A stretch of DNA of 64,000 bases from Acidithiobacillus sp. AMEEHan (GTDB lineage: Bacteria; Pseudomonadota; Gammaproteobacteria; Acidithiobacillales; Acidithiobacillaceae). The notes under the pieces are model-generated. The model made no database searches, was not told where the DNA came from, and saw only the letters and a program-made list of their open reading frames with translations. The position numbers and the translations under genes were made by a program. Shown here in pieces: positions 1 to 9,650 of this stretch. Position 1 is the stretch's first letter. Every line of letters starts with the position of its first letter. The DNA is taken from the NCBI RefSeq assembly GCF_030996345.1, contig NZ_CP118747.1, positions 1,982,001 to 2,046,000 on the forward strand, written 5' to 3'.

Positions 1-3000
1 AAGCACGTGCCGAGGCTTTGTTGAGTTATGGAGAGCCCTGGATAGGCGCGGGCGGCGCGATGGAGATTGCGGTGGTGCCCCGCCTGGGGACGGTTTCTCC
101 CTGGTCGAGCAAGGCTACGGAAATCGCCCAGGTTTGTGGTCTGCGCAACCTGCGGCGTATCGAACGCGGCATCGCTTATTATGTGGACCATGAAAAAAGC
201 CTGCTGCCGCCAGAACGGGAGAGTTTACTGGCGGTTCTGCACGACCCCCTGACGGAAACGGTACTGGAGGACTGGCAGGCCGCCGATGCCGTCTTTGCGC
301 ATCCGCAACCCCGCCCTTTGCGCCGCATTCCCTTCCTGCGGGAGGGTCTGCCGGCGCTTCTCGCCATCAACGAGGAGCTGGGGCTTGCCCTTTCCGAGGC
401 GGAAATCGCTTATTTGGCGCAGCTCTTTCACGACTTGCAACGCGATCCCAGCGATGCCGAACTGATGATGTTTGCCCAGGCGAACTCGGAGCACTGCCGC
501 CACAAGGTTTTCAACGCCCAATTTCGGCTGGATGGTCAGGAACAAAGCCAGACCCTGTTTGGCATGATTCGTTCTACGCATCGAGCCCACCCACATGGCA
601 CGCTCTCTGCGTATCATGACAATGCCGCCGTCATCGAGGCCTATGCCCCGAGCTACTATTTTTGCGCAGGAAGTGACGGGAACTATCTGAGTCACAAAGA
701 AAATCTGGGCATTCTGATTAAGGTCGAAACGCATAACCATCCGACCGCCATCTCTCCCTTTCCCGGTGCAGCGACGGGCAGTGGTGGGGAGATTCGGGAC
801 GAAGGAGCGACGGGCCGCGGTGGCAAGGCGAAGATGGGGCTCTGCGGTTTTTCCGTATCACACCTGCGCATCCCGGGCTACGAGCAGCGTTGGGAGCGAG
901 AGTTTTACGGGCGTCCGCAGCGCATTCGCTCCGCCCTCGAAATCATGCTCGAAGGACCGATCGGCGCTGCAGCGTTCAACAATGAATTCGGCCGCGCCAG
1001 CGTGGCGGGCTATTTTCGCGTTTTTGAAGGCGAGCACAACGGACGCCACTGGGGCTATCACAAGCCGATCATGCTCGCCGGTGGGGTCGGTCAGATTCGA
1101 CTGACTCTGATTCAGAAACTGCCCTTACCCGTAGGCGCCAAGGTGCTGGTGCTTGGCGGTCCGGCCATGCTCATCGGCCTGGGAGGTGGCGCGGCTTCCA
1201 GTGTGGCGAGTGGTAAGGGCGAAGCGAACTTGGACTTTGCCTCGGTACAGCGCGGCAACCCAGAGATGCAGCGGCGCGCCCAAGAGGTGATCGAGCGCTG
1301 TATTGCCCTGGGAGAAAAATCACCCATTCTTTCCATTCATGATGTTGGCGCTGGCGGTTTATCCAATGCCCTGCCCGAACTCCTACATGATGGGGGCGGG
1401 GCGGTACCTTGCAGCTGCGCGCCGTGCCCAATGACGACCCGGCCATGTCACCCATGGAGATCTGGTGCAACGAGGCGCAGGAGCGCTACGTTTTGGCGGT
1501 GGCAGCCGATCGTCTGGAGGAGTTTCTCGCCCTCTGCCAGCGCGAGCGTTGCCCGGTGGCCGTGCTTGGCACAGTGGAAGAGGGCGATCGCCTGCGCGTG
1601 CAGGATGCGTTGTTGAAAGATCTGCCCGTGGATATGTCTCTCAATGCCCTGCTGGGTTGCCCGCCGCGCATGCTGCGGGATGCGCATAGCGTGCCGCTGC
1701 GTGCGCAAGCCTTGACGGTGACAGACTGGGAGCTGCGCGATCTCGCCTATGCCGTGCTCCGCCACCCCTCGGTCGCCAGTAAGGAATTTCTCGTCACCAT
1801 TGGCGATCGCAGTGTCGGTGGTCTCATCGCCCGCGACCAGATGGTCGGTCCCTGGCAGGTGCCGGTAGCCGATTGCGCCGTCTCTGCCGCCGACTTTTGG
1901 CAATTGCACGGCGAGGCAATGGCCTTGGGCGAGCGCGGGCCGGTGGCGGTGCTCGACGCGCCGGCAAGCGGCCGTCTGGCTCTGGCGGAAGCGTTGACGA
2001 ATCTCTTTGCCGCCGATGTGCAGGAATTGGGGCAGATCAAGCTCTCCGCCAACTGGATGGCGGCGGTCAATGTGCCCGGCGAAGACGCTCGCCTGTTTGA
2101 AACCGTGCGCAGTGTGGCCGAAGAACTCTGTCCAGCGCTGGAGTTGAGTATTCCCGTTGGCAAAGATTCCCTGTCGATGCAGACGGTCTGGCAGGAGGGC
2201 GATGCCCAGAAATCAGTGACCGGGCCACTGAGTCTGGTAGTTACGGCGGTCGCACCGGTAGCGAATGTCGCCGCTACCTGGACCCCGCAGTTGCAGGATC
2301 TGGCAGGCACTGAGCTTTGGCTCCTGGACCTTGGACGTGGCCGACTGGGTGCATCCATTCTGGCGCAGGTGCTAGGACAATTGGGTGCGGAACCCGCCGA
2401 TCTCGATGACCCGGCGCTGCTGCGGGCGGCCTTTGCGTTGCTGCGCATGTTGCGACAGAAGGGTGTCGTTCTGGCTTATCATGACCGCTCCGATGGCGGG
2501 CTTTGGGCCACTGTCTGTGAGATGTCCTTCGCCGGCCGGCGTGGCGTAGAGATCGTCGTTCCTGCAGACGTCGAGATCATGGGCTTTCTCTTTGCAGAAG
2601 AGCCGGGCCTCGTGTTCCAGCTACGTCGCGATGATGCAAACGCGCTGCGGGGTCTTGCCGCTGCGGCGGGACTGGAATCCCGCTTGCATTGCCTAGGGCG
2701 GGTGACGGCGGATTGGCAGCTGCGCATCTTGCAGGGTGACGCCCTCTTGCTGGATGAGGCGGGCAGCGATTTGCTGGCAGCTTGGGCAGAAACCAGTAAT
2801 CGCGTGCAGTCCTTGCGTGATGATCCTGATTGCGCAGCCGAGGCATATGCGCACAGCACGGACCTGCGTCCCAGCCTATTCAGTAATTGGCGGGAGGATC
2901 TGCGTCCCAGCTTTGCCACGCCAGAGATCGGCGTGGCGAAGCCGCGAGTGGCGATCCTGCGTGAGGAGGGGGTCAACGGCCAGGTGGAGATGGCCGCAGC

Positions 3001-3700
3001 CTTTGCCCGCTGCGGTTTTACCGCCGTCGACGTACACATGAGTGACTTGCTCGCTGGCCGCGACGATATCCGCAATTATCCAGTATTTGCCGCTTGTGGT
3101 GGCTTTTCCTACGGCGACGTGTTAGGGGCTGGTGCCGGCTGGGCCAAGTCGATTCTCTACCATGACGATTTGCGCCGGCAGTTTGCCGCCTACTTTGCCG
3201 ATTCGACCCGCCTGGCGCTGGGGGTCTGCAATGGCTGCCAGATGCTGGCGGAACTGCGCGAGCTAATCCCCGGCACGGGGTATTGGCCAGCTTTTCGCCG
3301 CAATCGTTCCGAGCAGTTCGAGGCGCGCCTGGCCATGGTGGAGGTGCTTGCTTCTCCCTCCCCCCTCTTTGCGGGACTGGCGGGGCTGCAAGCGCCGATC
3401 GTCGTGGCGCACGGCGAGGGACGAGCCGAATTTCGCGCGATAGGACATTGCGCCCAGGCACCCGTGACGATGCGTTACATCGATGCCGATGGGCAGGCAG
3501 CCACCTGCTATCCGGCCAATCCCAACGGATCTCCAGATGGAATCACCGGCCTGTGTTCCAGCACTGGACGGGTGAGTATCCTCATGCCGCATCCGGAACG
3601 AGTGGTGCGAACGGTGCAGATGAGCTGGCACCCTGCGGATTGGCAGGCCGAGACCCCTTGGCTGGAGATCTTCCGGAACGCCTACCGCAGCGTATCCTGA
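1..3700 (+). CDS. purL: Phosphoribosylformylglycinamidine synthase, 5'-partial, with one frameshift
   Basis: Large single-chain FGAM synthetase, the ATP- and glutamine-dependent fourth step of purine synthesis. The start lies outside the window; by comparison with E. coli PurL about 50 codons are missing. The first block, read from base 3, carries the [19 protein letters not shown] and GAGGLSNA signatures. The second block continues to a stop at 3700 and ends in a class I glutaminase domain with the nucleophile motif GVCNGCQM (Cys codon at 3227) and a C-terminal PHPER. The two blocks are in different frames. Adding one G to the G5 run at 1392-1396 gives DGGRGG and joins them exactly as in other PurL proteins. 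A break in a purine gene of a probable prototroph is more likely a consensus error than a real loss. The gene converges on the PBP gene with a 27-base gap. Confidence 0.95.
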
Positions 3701-3727
3701 CGAATCGCTGCGGGGCTTCTCCTCTGC

Positions 3728-6214
3728 CTAGAACAGGTTTTTGATCGTTTCGATCAGCTTGCTGCTCTCACTGCTGCTGGTGCTCGCCGTCGAGGAAGTG
3801 ACACTCGCCACCGGCGGGTATCCCGTCAGGTAGTCATTCACGCCGACCGGACTGGCGAAGCTGTCGGTCGGGCCAGACACCGTGCTTGGCCGGGGAAAGG
3901 GCAGATCCGGAGTTTTGCTTAGCGCCGTCTTCATGTAGTGAATCCAGATCGGCAGCGCCTCTCGTGCCCCGGCTGCCCAGTGCCCCATGGTCCGGTTATC
4001 GTCATAGCCCACCCAGACGCTGGTAGTGATCTGCGGGGTGAAGCCGTTGAACCAGGCATTGTTTTCGTTGTTGGTCGTACCCGTTTTGCCGGCGATGTCG
4101 TGGCGTCCGAGGCTTTGCGCGGCCACGCCGGTGCCGATCTTGATCACCTGCTGCATCATTTCGGTCATCAGGTAAGCGACGCCCGCCGGGATCGCTGGCT
4201 CCCTCGGCGGCGCTTCGTAGCCCATCGGGCAACCCAGTAAGGATACCTGGGTACCGTTACTCTTGACGATCTTGCGGATCAGATAGGGCTTGACCAGATA
4301 CCCGCCATTGGAGAAGACCGCGTAGCCGCGCGCCATCTGCAGCGGGGCAAAATCGCCGGATCCCAGCACCATTGAGGGTACCGACGGGATCTGTTTTGCG
4401 GGAAAGCCAAAACGCTGCACATACTGCGCTGCGTAGGGGATGCCAATGTCCATCAGGATGCGCACGCTCGGAACATTGTGCGAGTACGCCAAGTTCGCCC
4501 ACACCGGAATCGGGGTGTTGGAGAATTGGTTGCTGTAGTTGGTCGGACTATAGATCTGGCCGGAGGGCAGGGTAATGGAGAGTGGGGTATCCGGGATCAG
4601 GGTCTGTGGCGTCATGTAGTTGCTGTTGCCAGAGGCGAGAAGCGCTGGCGCATCCATGGCGGCGGCATAGACGAAGGGTTTGAAGCCTGAACCCGGCTGC
4701 CGGTAGGCAAATATCGCGCGGTTGAAATGGCTGAGTTCATAACTGAAGCCGCCACTCATCGCCAGGATCGCCCCTGTATGACTATCAAGGCTGACGATGG
4801 CGCCCTGTACCCTGGGAATCTGGGTCAATTGCCAACCCGCATCAGGGCCCGCCGAGGACCAGACGTTCGCGCCCCATTCCTGGCCAGCACCGGCGGTTAC
4901 CGCCGTCACGTAGGGGCGTATCCAGACCAGGTCGCCGTGCTGCAAGACCGCATCCACCGCCCGTGGCTTGGGCCCACCCAGGCGTGACCGTGCCCAGGCT
5001 ACGTCACGCAAGGTGAGAGTAACGGTTTTTTTGCCCTCCAGAGACAGCTCAGCGCTTTTGGCCGAGCTGGCAATGACCACAGCCCATTTCAGATTGGCGG
5101 GATCATGCGGAGGGAGTTCCTCTGGCCGCTTGCCGGACAGGGCCGCCTGGTAGTTCGCACCATGCAGGCGGGCGATGGGACCGTGATAGATTTTCGGGTC
5201 CAGGCTGGTGAGGCCCATGTCGTAATTTTCCAGACCAATTTCCAGTGCCTGGTTGGCGGCTCGCTGATCCTCAGGATCGATGCTCGTGTAGACCTTCAGC
5301 CCCGAACGGTAGGTGAAATCCGTGCCGAACTGCTGGCTGAGCCAGTTGGCGATCCAGTCCGTCACATAAGGAGCAGTATTGGAGGCCGACTCGTGATAGC
5401 GGGACAAAACGGGTTCCTGTTCGGCAGTTTCCATCTCGGCGCGAGTAATGTAGCCGCGCGCGAACATGCGGCGCAGCACGTAATCCCGGCGCTTCTTGGC
5501 AAGTTGCGGGTTGACCACCGGGTTCAGATAGGAAGGTGCTGGCGGCAGTCCGGCAATGGTTGCCATCTCGCCCAGGGTAAGCTGATCTACCCGCTTGCCA
5601 AAATAGGTCTCGGCTGCCGCCTCCACCCCGTAGGCCCCCTGCCCGAGATAAATCTTATTGAGATAGAGCTCGAGGATCTCGGCATGGGTGAAGTGCTGCG
5701 CGAGCTTGTAGGCAAGCAGAATCTCCGCGACCTTGCGAGTGATGGTCTTCTGCGGGGTTAGATAAAAGTTGCGGGCGACCTGTTCGGGAATGGTGCTGGC
5801 TCCTTGCACCGGCGCCAGATGTGTCAGATCGACAAAGGCGGCGCGCAGGATCCCCGGCACACTGACCGGGTAATAGAGGGGATTGTTACTGTAAAAGTGG
5901 GAGTTTTCAGCGGCGATGAAGGCCTCCTGCAGCTGTTCTGGAATTTGCCGCAGCGGTAGGGCATAGCGCATCTGCGGTCCGATTACCTGCAATAGACTGC
6001 CATTGGCGGCATAGATTCGCAGTGGCTCGTCTGGATGCCATTCCTTCAGCTCGTGTACGGGCGGTAAGGTAGCCCAAATACGGTAGGTGAAGATCGCCGC
6101 ACCAATGAAAATGTTGGCGAAGATCAGCAGCACGATCAGGAGGATCCAGCGACCCATGTGCCGCTGTTTGCGTGTCCCCGTCTTGCCCGCTGCAGAAGAA
6201 TTCCCTTTGCCCAT
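3728..6214 (-). CDS. mrcA: Class A penicillin-binding protein (PBP1A type)
   Basis: Bifunctional peptidoglycan glycosyltransferase and transpeptidase anchored in the inner membrane, 828 codons. A basic N-terminus of about 20 residues is followed by one membrane helix (about 22-44), a GT51 domain (about 60-230) and a transpeptidase domain with SGFK (SxxK, about 505), SHN (SxN, about 579) and KTGT (about 709). The tail is Ser/Thr-rich. The glycosyltransferase is unusual. Motif I reads AENSHFYSNN instead of EDxxFxxHxG, and motif II reads GASTIPEQVARN instead of GGSTITQQ. The motif I glutamate (about 100) and the later ELYLNKIYLGQGAYG segment are kept. The start has an AGGGAAGG ribosome site upstream. 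The gene is divergent from gltX across 72 bases. Assignment to class A is certain; which paralogue it is remains less sure. Confidence 0.93.
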   Translation of the reverse strand: MGKGNSSAAGKTGTRKQRHMGRWILLIVLLIFANIFIGAAIFTYRIWATLPPVHELKEWHPDEPLRIYAANGSLLQVIGPQMRYALPLRQIPEQLQEAFIAAENSHFYSNNPLYYPVSVPGILRAAFVDLTHLAPVQGASTIPEQVARNFYLTPQKTITRKVAEILLAYKLAQHFTHAEILELYLNKIYLGQGAYGVEAAAETYFGKRVDQLTLGEMATIAGLPPAPSYLNPVVNPQLAKKRRDYVLRRMFARGYITRAEMETAEQEPVLSRYHESASNTAPYVTDWIANWLSQQFGTDFTYRSGLKVYTSIDPEDQRAANQALEIGLENYDMGLTSLDPKIYHGPIARLHGANYQAALSGKRPEELPPHDPANLKWAVVIASSAKSAELSLEGKKTVTLTLRDVAWARSRLGGPKPRAVDAVLQHGDLVWIRPYVTAVTAGAGQEWGANVWSSAGPDAGWQLTQIPRVQGAIVSLDSHTGAILAMSGGFSYELSHFNRAIFAYRQPGSGFKPFVYAAAMDAPALLASGNSNYMTPQTLIPDTPLSITLPSGQIYSPTNYSNQFSNTPIPVWANLAYSHNVPSVRILMDIGIPYAAQYVQRFGFPAKQIPSVPSMVLGSGDFAPLQMARGYAVFSNGGYLVKPYLIRKIVKSNGTQVSLLGCPMGYEAPPREPAIPAGVAYLMTEMMQQVIKIGTGVAAQSLGRHDIAGKTGTTNNENNAWFNGFTPQITTSVWVGYDDNRTMGHWAAGAREALPIWIHYMKTALSKTPDLPFPRPSTVSGPTDSFASPVGVNDYLTGYPPVASVTSSTASTSSSESSKLIETIKNLF

Positions 6215-6240
6215 GTACCTTCCCTGTTTTCTTGCTGACA

Positions 6241-6264
6241 GGCCCCGTCAATTGCGACGGGGCC
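6241..6264. other. Inverted repeat between mrcA and gltX
   Basis: A 9-bp perfect inverted repeat (GGCCCCGTC and GACGGGGCC with a 6-base loop) sits between the divergent starts of mrcA and gltX. It overlaps the -35 element of the proposed gltX promoter and, read the other way, falls in the probable 5' leader of mrcA. There is no T-run on either side, so it is not an obvious terminator. It could be an operator or a leader structure. Confidence 0.5.
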
Positions 6265-6280
6265 CCTGGCCTTCTATGAT
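6252..6280 (+). promoter_or_regulatory. Promoter of gltX, apparently giving a leaderless mRNA
   Basis: TTGCGA (6252-6257), a 17-base spacer and TATGAT (6275-6280) form a good sigma-70 promoter. The gltX ATG at 6287 lies only 7 bases after the -10 box, so transcription would start at or within a base or two of the start codon. There is no ribosome-binding site in front of the ATG, which fits a leaderless transcript. Confidence 0.6.
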
Positions 6281-6286
6281 ACCACG

Positions 6287-7681
6287 ATGATTTTTACGAG
6301 TCGCTTCGCACCGAGCCCCACGGGCCATATTCACTTGGGTAACGCCCGCACTGCGTTATTTGCGTTCTGGGCGGCACGCCAGAGCGGCGGCCGCTTCATT
6401 ATCCGTATGGAAGATACCGATCAGGCGCGCTCTCCAGCCGAACTGGCCAAGGCCCTGCTCGAGGATCTCCGTTGGTTGGGGCTGGACTGGGACGAAGGTC
6501 CGGACTGCGGCGGCCCGCATGGACCGTATACACAGATGGAGCGCTTGCCGGTTTACAACGATCTGTTGCAGAGGCTTCTCGATACCGGCCATGCCTATCC
6601 CTGTTTCTGTAAGGCGGACGAGCTGAGTGCCGAGCGGGAAGCGCAGCGGGCGGCGGGGAAGGCGCCGCGTTACTCGGGTCGCTGCCGGGCGATTTCCGCT
6701 GCGGAGGCACAGCGTCGCCTGGTGGTGGGGGAGGAGGCTACGCTGCGTTTTGCCGTGCCACGCTCGGGCACCCTGCGGGTGGAGGATCTGGTCTGGGGAG
6801 AGCGTGCTTACAGCTTGGCCGATCTGGGCGATTTCGTTCTGCGCCGGAGTGACGGCAGTCCGTCGTTTTTCTTTGCCAACGCCGTTGATGATGCCCTGAT
6901 GGGCGTGAATCTGGTGCTGCGGGGCGAGGATCATCTCAGCAATACGCCACGGCAGATCCTGATCCTGCAGGCGCTCGGGCTGCCCGTGCCAGACTATGGA
7001 CATCTGCCGCTGCTGCAGGGCAGTGATGGCCAACCGCTGTCCAAGCGTAATGGCGCGGCCAGCCTGCGCGAGCTGCGCTCAGCGGGTTATCTGCCTGCGG
7101 CCCTGCGCAATTATCTTGGCCAACTTGGCCACCATTACCCCGCCACCCACTGGCGCAGCGATGCAGAGCTGATCGCCGATTTTTCCCTGGCGCGAATCGG
7201 TCGTGCGCCCGCGCAATTCGATCATGAACAGCTGCAATATTGGCAAGAACAGGCATTGCAGCACCTAAGACTGGACGATCTCGTCGCCTGGCTGCGTCCA
7301 CACCTCACCCTGGTCCCGGAGGAGCAGATCAGCGGCTTCGTTGCTGCCATCCGTGGTAATGTTCATCTGCCCGCCGATGCAGGCGCCTGGGCAGAGTGCT
7401 GTTTTCTCCCACTTGTGATCAGCGAGGCAGTGCGGGCAGAACTGGCGGAAAGTGGTGCAGAGTTCTGGTTGCAGGCACAAGCCTGTTATCAGGAACGGCC
7501 CGATGACTTCCGCGCCTGGACCCGCCAGCTGGCGCAGCGGAGCGGGCGCAAGGGACGTTCCCTATATCATCCTCTGCGCCTTGCTCTCACTGGCCGGGAA
7601 CAAGGCCCGGAACTCGCGCAGCTGCTGCCCTTGCTTTCCCACGAGGAAGTACTGCGGCGCCTGGCGCCCATCCCATCCTGA
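6287..7681 (+). CDS. gltX: Glutamyl-tRNA synthetase
   Basis: Charges tRNA with glutamate in the cytoplasm; 464 codons, the usual length for class I GluRS. The HIGH region reads [13 protein letters not shown] near the N-terminus, and the KMSKS-equivalent is LSKRNG at about residue 250. The ATG at 6287 is set by the need for [13 protein letters not shown] at the N-terminus. No Shine-Dalgarno sequence precedes it. Acidithiobacillus ferrooxidans is known to have two GluRS enzymes with different tRNA-Glu and tRNA-Gln preferences; the sequence alone does not tell me which one this is. cysS follows after 22 bases and is probably co-transcribed. Confidence 0.96.
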   Translation: MIFTSRFAPSPTGHIHLGNARTALFAFWAARQSGGRFIIRMEDTDQARSPAELAKALLEDLRWLGLDWDEGPDCGGPHGPYTQMERLPVYNDLLQRLLDTGHAYPCFCKADELSAEREAQRAAGKAPRYSGRCRAISAAEAQRRLVVGEEATLRFAVPRSGTLRVEDLVWGERAYSLADLGDFVLRRSDGSPSFFFANAVDDALMGVNLVLRGEDHLSNTPRQILILQALGLPVPDYGHLPLLQGSDGQPLSKRNGAASLRELRSAGYLPAALRNYLGQLGHHYPATHWRSDAELIADFSLARIGRAPAQFDHEQLQYWQEQALQHLRLDDLVAWLRPHLTLVPEEQISGFVAAIRGNVHLPADAGAWAECCFLPLVISEAVRAELAESGAEFWLQAQACYQERPDDFRAWTRQLAQRSGRKGRSLYHPLRLALTGREQGPELAQLLPLLSHEEVLRRLAPIPS

Positions 7682-7703
7682 ACGCAAACGGATTCCAAAC
7701 GTC

Positions 7704-9095
7704 ATGCCCAAAGAATTCCCAGTTCTGTACCTTCACGACAGCCTGCAGCGCCAGAAAGTCGTTTTCACGCCCTTGCAGCCTGGCCGGGTGAGCCTCTATG
7801 TCTGCGGGATGACCGTCTACGACTATTGCCACTTGGGTCATGCCCGTGCCATGGTCACCTTCGATACTTGGGCACGCATTTTGCGCCATTGGGGATGGCA
7901 AACCCGGTACGTGCGCAACATTACGGACATCGACGACAAGATCATCCAACGGGCGGCAGAGCGTCAGGAGTCGATTGGCGTGCTTACCGAGCGCTTCATC
8001 GCTGCGATGCACGAAGATGAGGCTGCGCTGGGGTGCCTGCCACCGGATCACGAGCCACGCGCCACGCAGCATATCGCGAATATGCAGACTTTGATCACCA
8101 CGCTTATCGAAAAGGGCCATGCGTACGTCGCAGACAATGGCGACGTCTATTATGCGGTGCGCAGCTTTCCCGAGTACGGCAAGCTCTCGGGGCGCAGTCT
8201 CGACGAACTGCAGGTGGGTGCGCGCATCGAGCCAGGTGAAAGGAAGCGAGATCCTCTGGACTTTGCGTTGTGGAAGGCCGCGAAGCCGGGGGAGCCGGCT
8301 TGGCCGTCCCCGTGGGGGGAAGGACGGCCGGGCTGGCATATCGAGTGTTCGGCCATGTCTACGGAGGCCCTTGGGTGTTCCTTCGACATCCATGGCGGTG
8401 GCCTCGATCTGCAGTTTCCGCATCATGAAAACGAGATCGCGCAGTCGCAGGGTGCTGGCTGTGCCTTCGCTCACTACTGGCTGCATAACGGGCATATTCG
8501 CGTGCGCGACGAAAAGATGTCGAAATCATTGGGAAATTTCGTGACGGTGCGCGATCTGATCCCCAACTATGGTGGTGAAGCCTTGCGCTTTTTTATTCTC
8601 GGCAGCCACTATCGCAGCCCACTGCAGTATAGTGACGATGCCCTGGCCGCGACACAAAATTCCCTCGAACGACTGTATACGGCGCTGCGGGGATTGGCAC
8701 CCCACGAGCTGGTGCCGGAGCTCGGTGCGGATTGGGAGGAGCGCTTCCTCGCCGCCTTGGCCGATGATGCCAATACTCCCGAGGCGCTGGCGGTGCTTTT
8801 CGATTTGGCGCGGGAGATCAACCGCTTGCGTGAGCAGGACAGCGAACTGGCACCACCTCTGGGTACACTTCTGCGTAAGCTCGGCGGAGTTCTCGGCCTC
8901 CTGCAGCAGGATCCTGAACGCTTCTTTCAGGGCGAGGAAGAGGACGTTGACTGGATCGAGGCTAAAGTCGCGGAGCGGCAACGTGCGCGGGCGCAACGGG
9001 ATTTTGCCCGCGCCGACGCCATTCGTGCAGAACTCGATGTGGCGGGGATCCTCGTCGAGGATACCGCCGGCGGTAGCAACTGGCGGCGGCGTTGA
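7704..9095 (+). CDS. cysS: Cysteinyl-tRNA synthetase
   Basis: Class I synthetase charging tRNA-Cys, 463 residues, a normal length. It has the YVCGMTVYD zinc-ligand and substrate region, the HIGH-type motif CHLGHA at about residue 41, a second zinc-ligand region (GWHIECSAM and [10 protein letters not shown]) and KMSKSLGNF at about residue 271. The open frame extends upstream, but the ATG at 7704 gives the expected N-terminus; the upstream part is antisense-like extension through gltX. It ends 4 bases before the phosphatase start, so gltX-cysS-phosphatase probably form one transcript. Confidence 0.97.
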   Translation: MPKEFPVLYLHDSLQRQKVVFTPLQPGRVSLYVCGMTVYDYCHLGHARAMVTFDTWARILRHWGWQTRYVRNITDIDDKIIQRAAERQESIGVLTERFIAAMHEDEAALGCLPPDHEPRATQHIANMQTLITTLIEKGHAYVADNGDVYYAVRSFPEYGKLSGRSLDELQVGARIEPGERKRDPLDFALWKAAKPGEPAWPSPWGEGRPGWHIECSAMSTEALGCSFDIHGGGLDLQFPHHENEIAQSQGAGCAFAHYWLHNGHIRVRDEKMSKSLGNFVTVRDLIPNYGGEALRFFILGSHYRSPLQYSDDALAATQNSLERLYTALRGLAPHELVPELGADWEERFLAALADDANTPEALAVLFDLAREINRLREQDSELAPPLGTLLRKLGGVLGLLQQDPERFFQGEEEDVDWIEAKVAERQRARAQRDFARADAIRAELDVAGILVEDTAGGSNWRRR

Positions 9096-9099
9096 GGAG

Positions 9100-9576
9100 A
9101 TGAAGATCTTATTGGTATGCTTGGGAAACATCTGCCGCTCGCCGATGGCCGAAGGGGTGTTCCGCAAGCTCGTGCAGGAGCGAGGTCTGGATTGGCAGAT
9201 CGATTCTGCGGGAACGGCGGATTACCATATTGACGAGGCGCCAGACCGACGGGCACAACGGGCCAGTGCCGAGGTTGGCATCATCATCGAAGATCTCCGG
9301 GGCCGCCAGGTAGAGACCTCCGACTTCACCCGTTTCGATTGGATACTGGCACTGGACCGCGCCAATCTGTGTGCGCTCCGGTCCCTCGCCCCAGCCGGGC
9401 ATTCCGCAAGGATGGGACTGCTCCTCGATCCCTTTCTCGAGGGCCGGGAGCCTGGGGAGGTGGCTGATCCCTACTGGGGGGAGATGGATGATTTTCGTGC
9501 TTGTCGAACGCAGATTCAGCAAGCCGCGGTAGAATTCCTCGGGCGGGTGGGGCAAGCGCAGGAGAGTTCGGGCTGA
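9100..9576 (+). CDS. Low-molecular-weight protein tyrosine phosphatase family protein
   Basis: A 158-residue cytoplasmic phosphatase of the LMW-PTP/arsenate-reductase fold. The P-loop CLGNICRSP (Cx5R[ST]) begins at about residue 8, and the general-acid DP motif occurs near the C-terminus (VADPYWG). The overall pattern fits protein tyrosine phosphatase better than ArsC, whose extra redox cysteines are not seen. GAGGAG just before the ATG overlaps the cysS stop and suggests translational coupling. The substrate cannot be told from the sequence. Confidence 0.88.
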   Translation: MKILLVCLGNICRSPMAEGVFRKLVQERGLDWQIDSAGTADYHIDEAPDRRAQRASAEVGIIIEDLRGRQVETSDFTRFDWILALDRANLCALRSLAPAGHSARMGLLLDPFLEGREPGEVADPYWGEMDDFRACRTQIQQAAVEFLGRVGQAQESSG

Positions 9577-9621
9577 GCAACGAAGGTTTCGCTAGCGATG
9601 TCCCGCCAACCCGAATAGTTT

Positions 9622-9650
9622 CCGCTACGTTCCTTGCCGAGTAGCGGTTT
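9622..9650 (+). terminator. Possible terminator between the phosphatase gene and rne
   Basis: CCGCTAC (9622-9628) and GTAGCGG (9641-9647) form a 7-bp stem with a 12-base loop followed by only three T residues. It lies in the 73-base gap between the convergent phosphatase and rne genes. The stem is clear; the short T-run makes intrinsic termination uncertain. Confidence 0.4.

Noticed and set aside
7452-7703. Upstream extension of the cysS frame
   Set aside because: It lies inside gltX in another frame, and the canonical CysRS N-terminus begins at 7704.
8569-9099. Upstream extension of the phosphatase frame
   Set aside because: It is inside cysS; the phosphatase P-loop must lie within the first few residues, which fixes the start at 9100.
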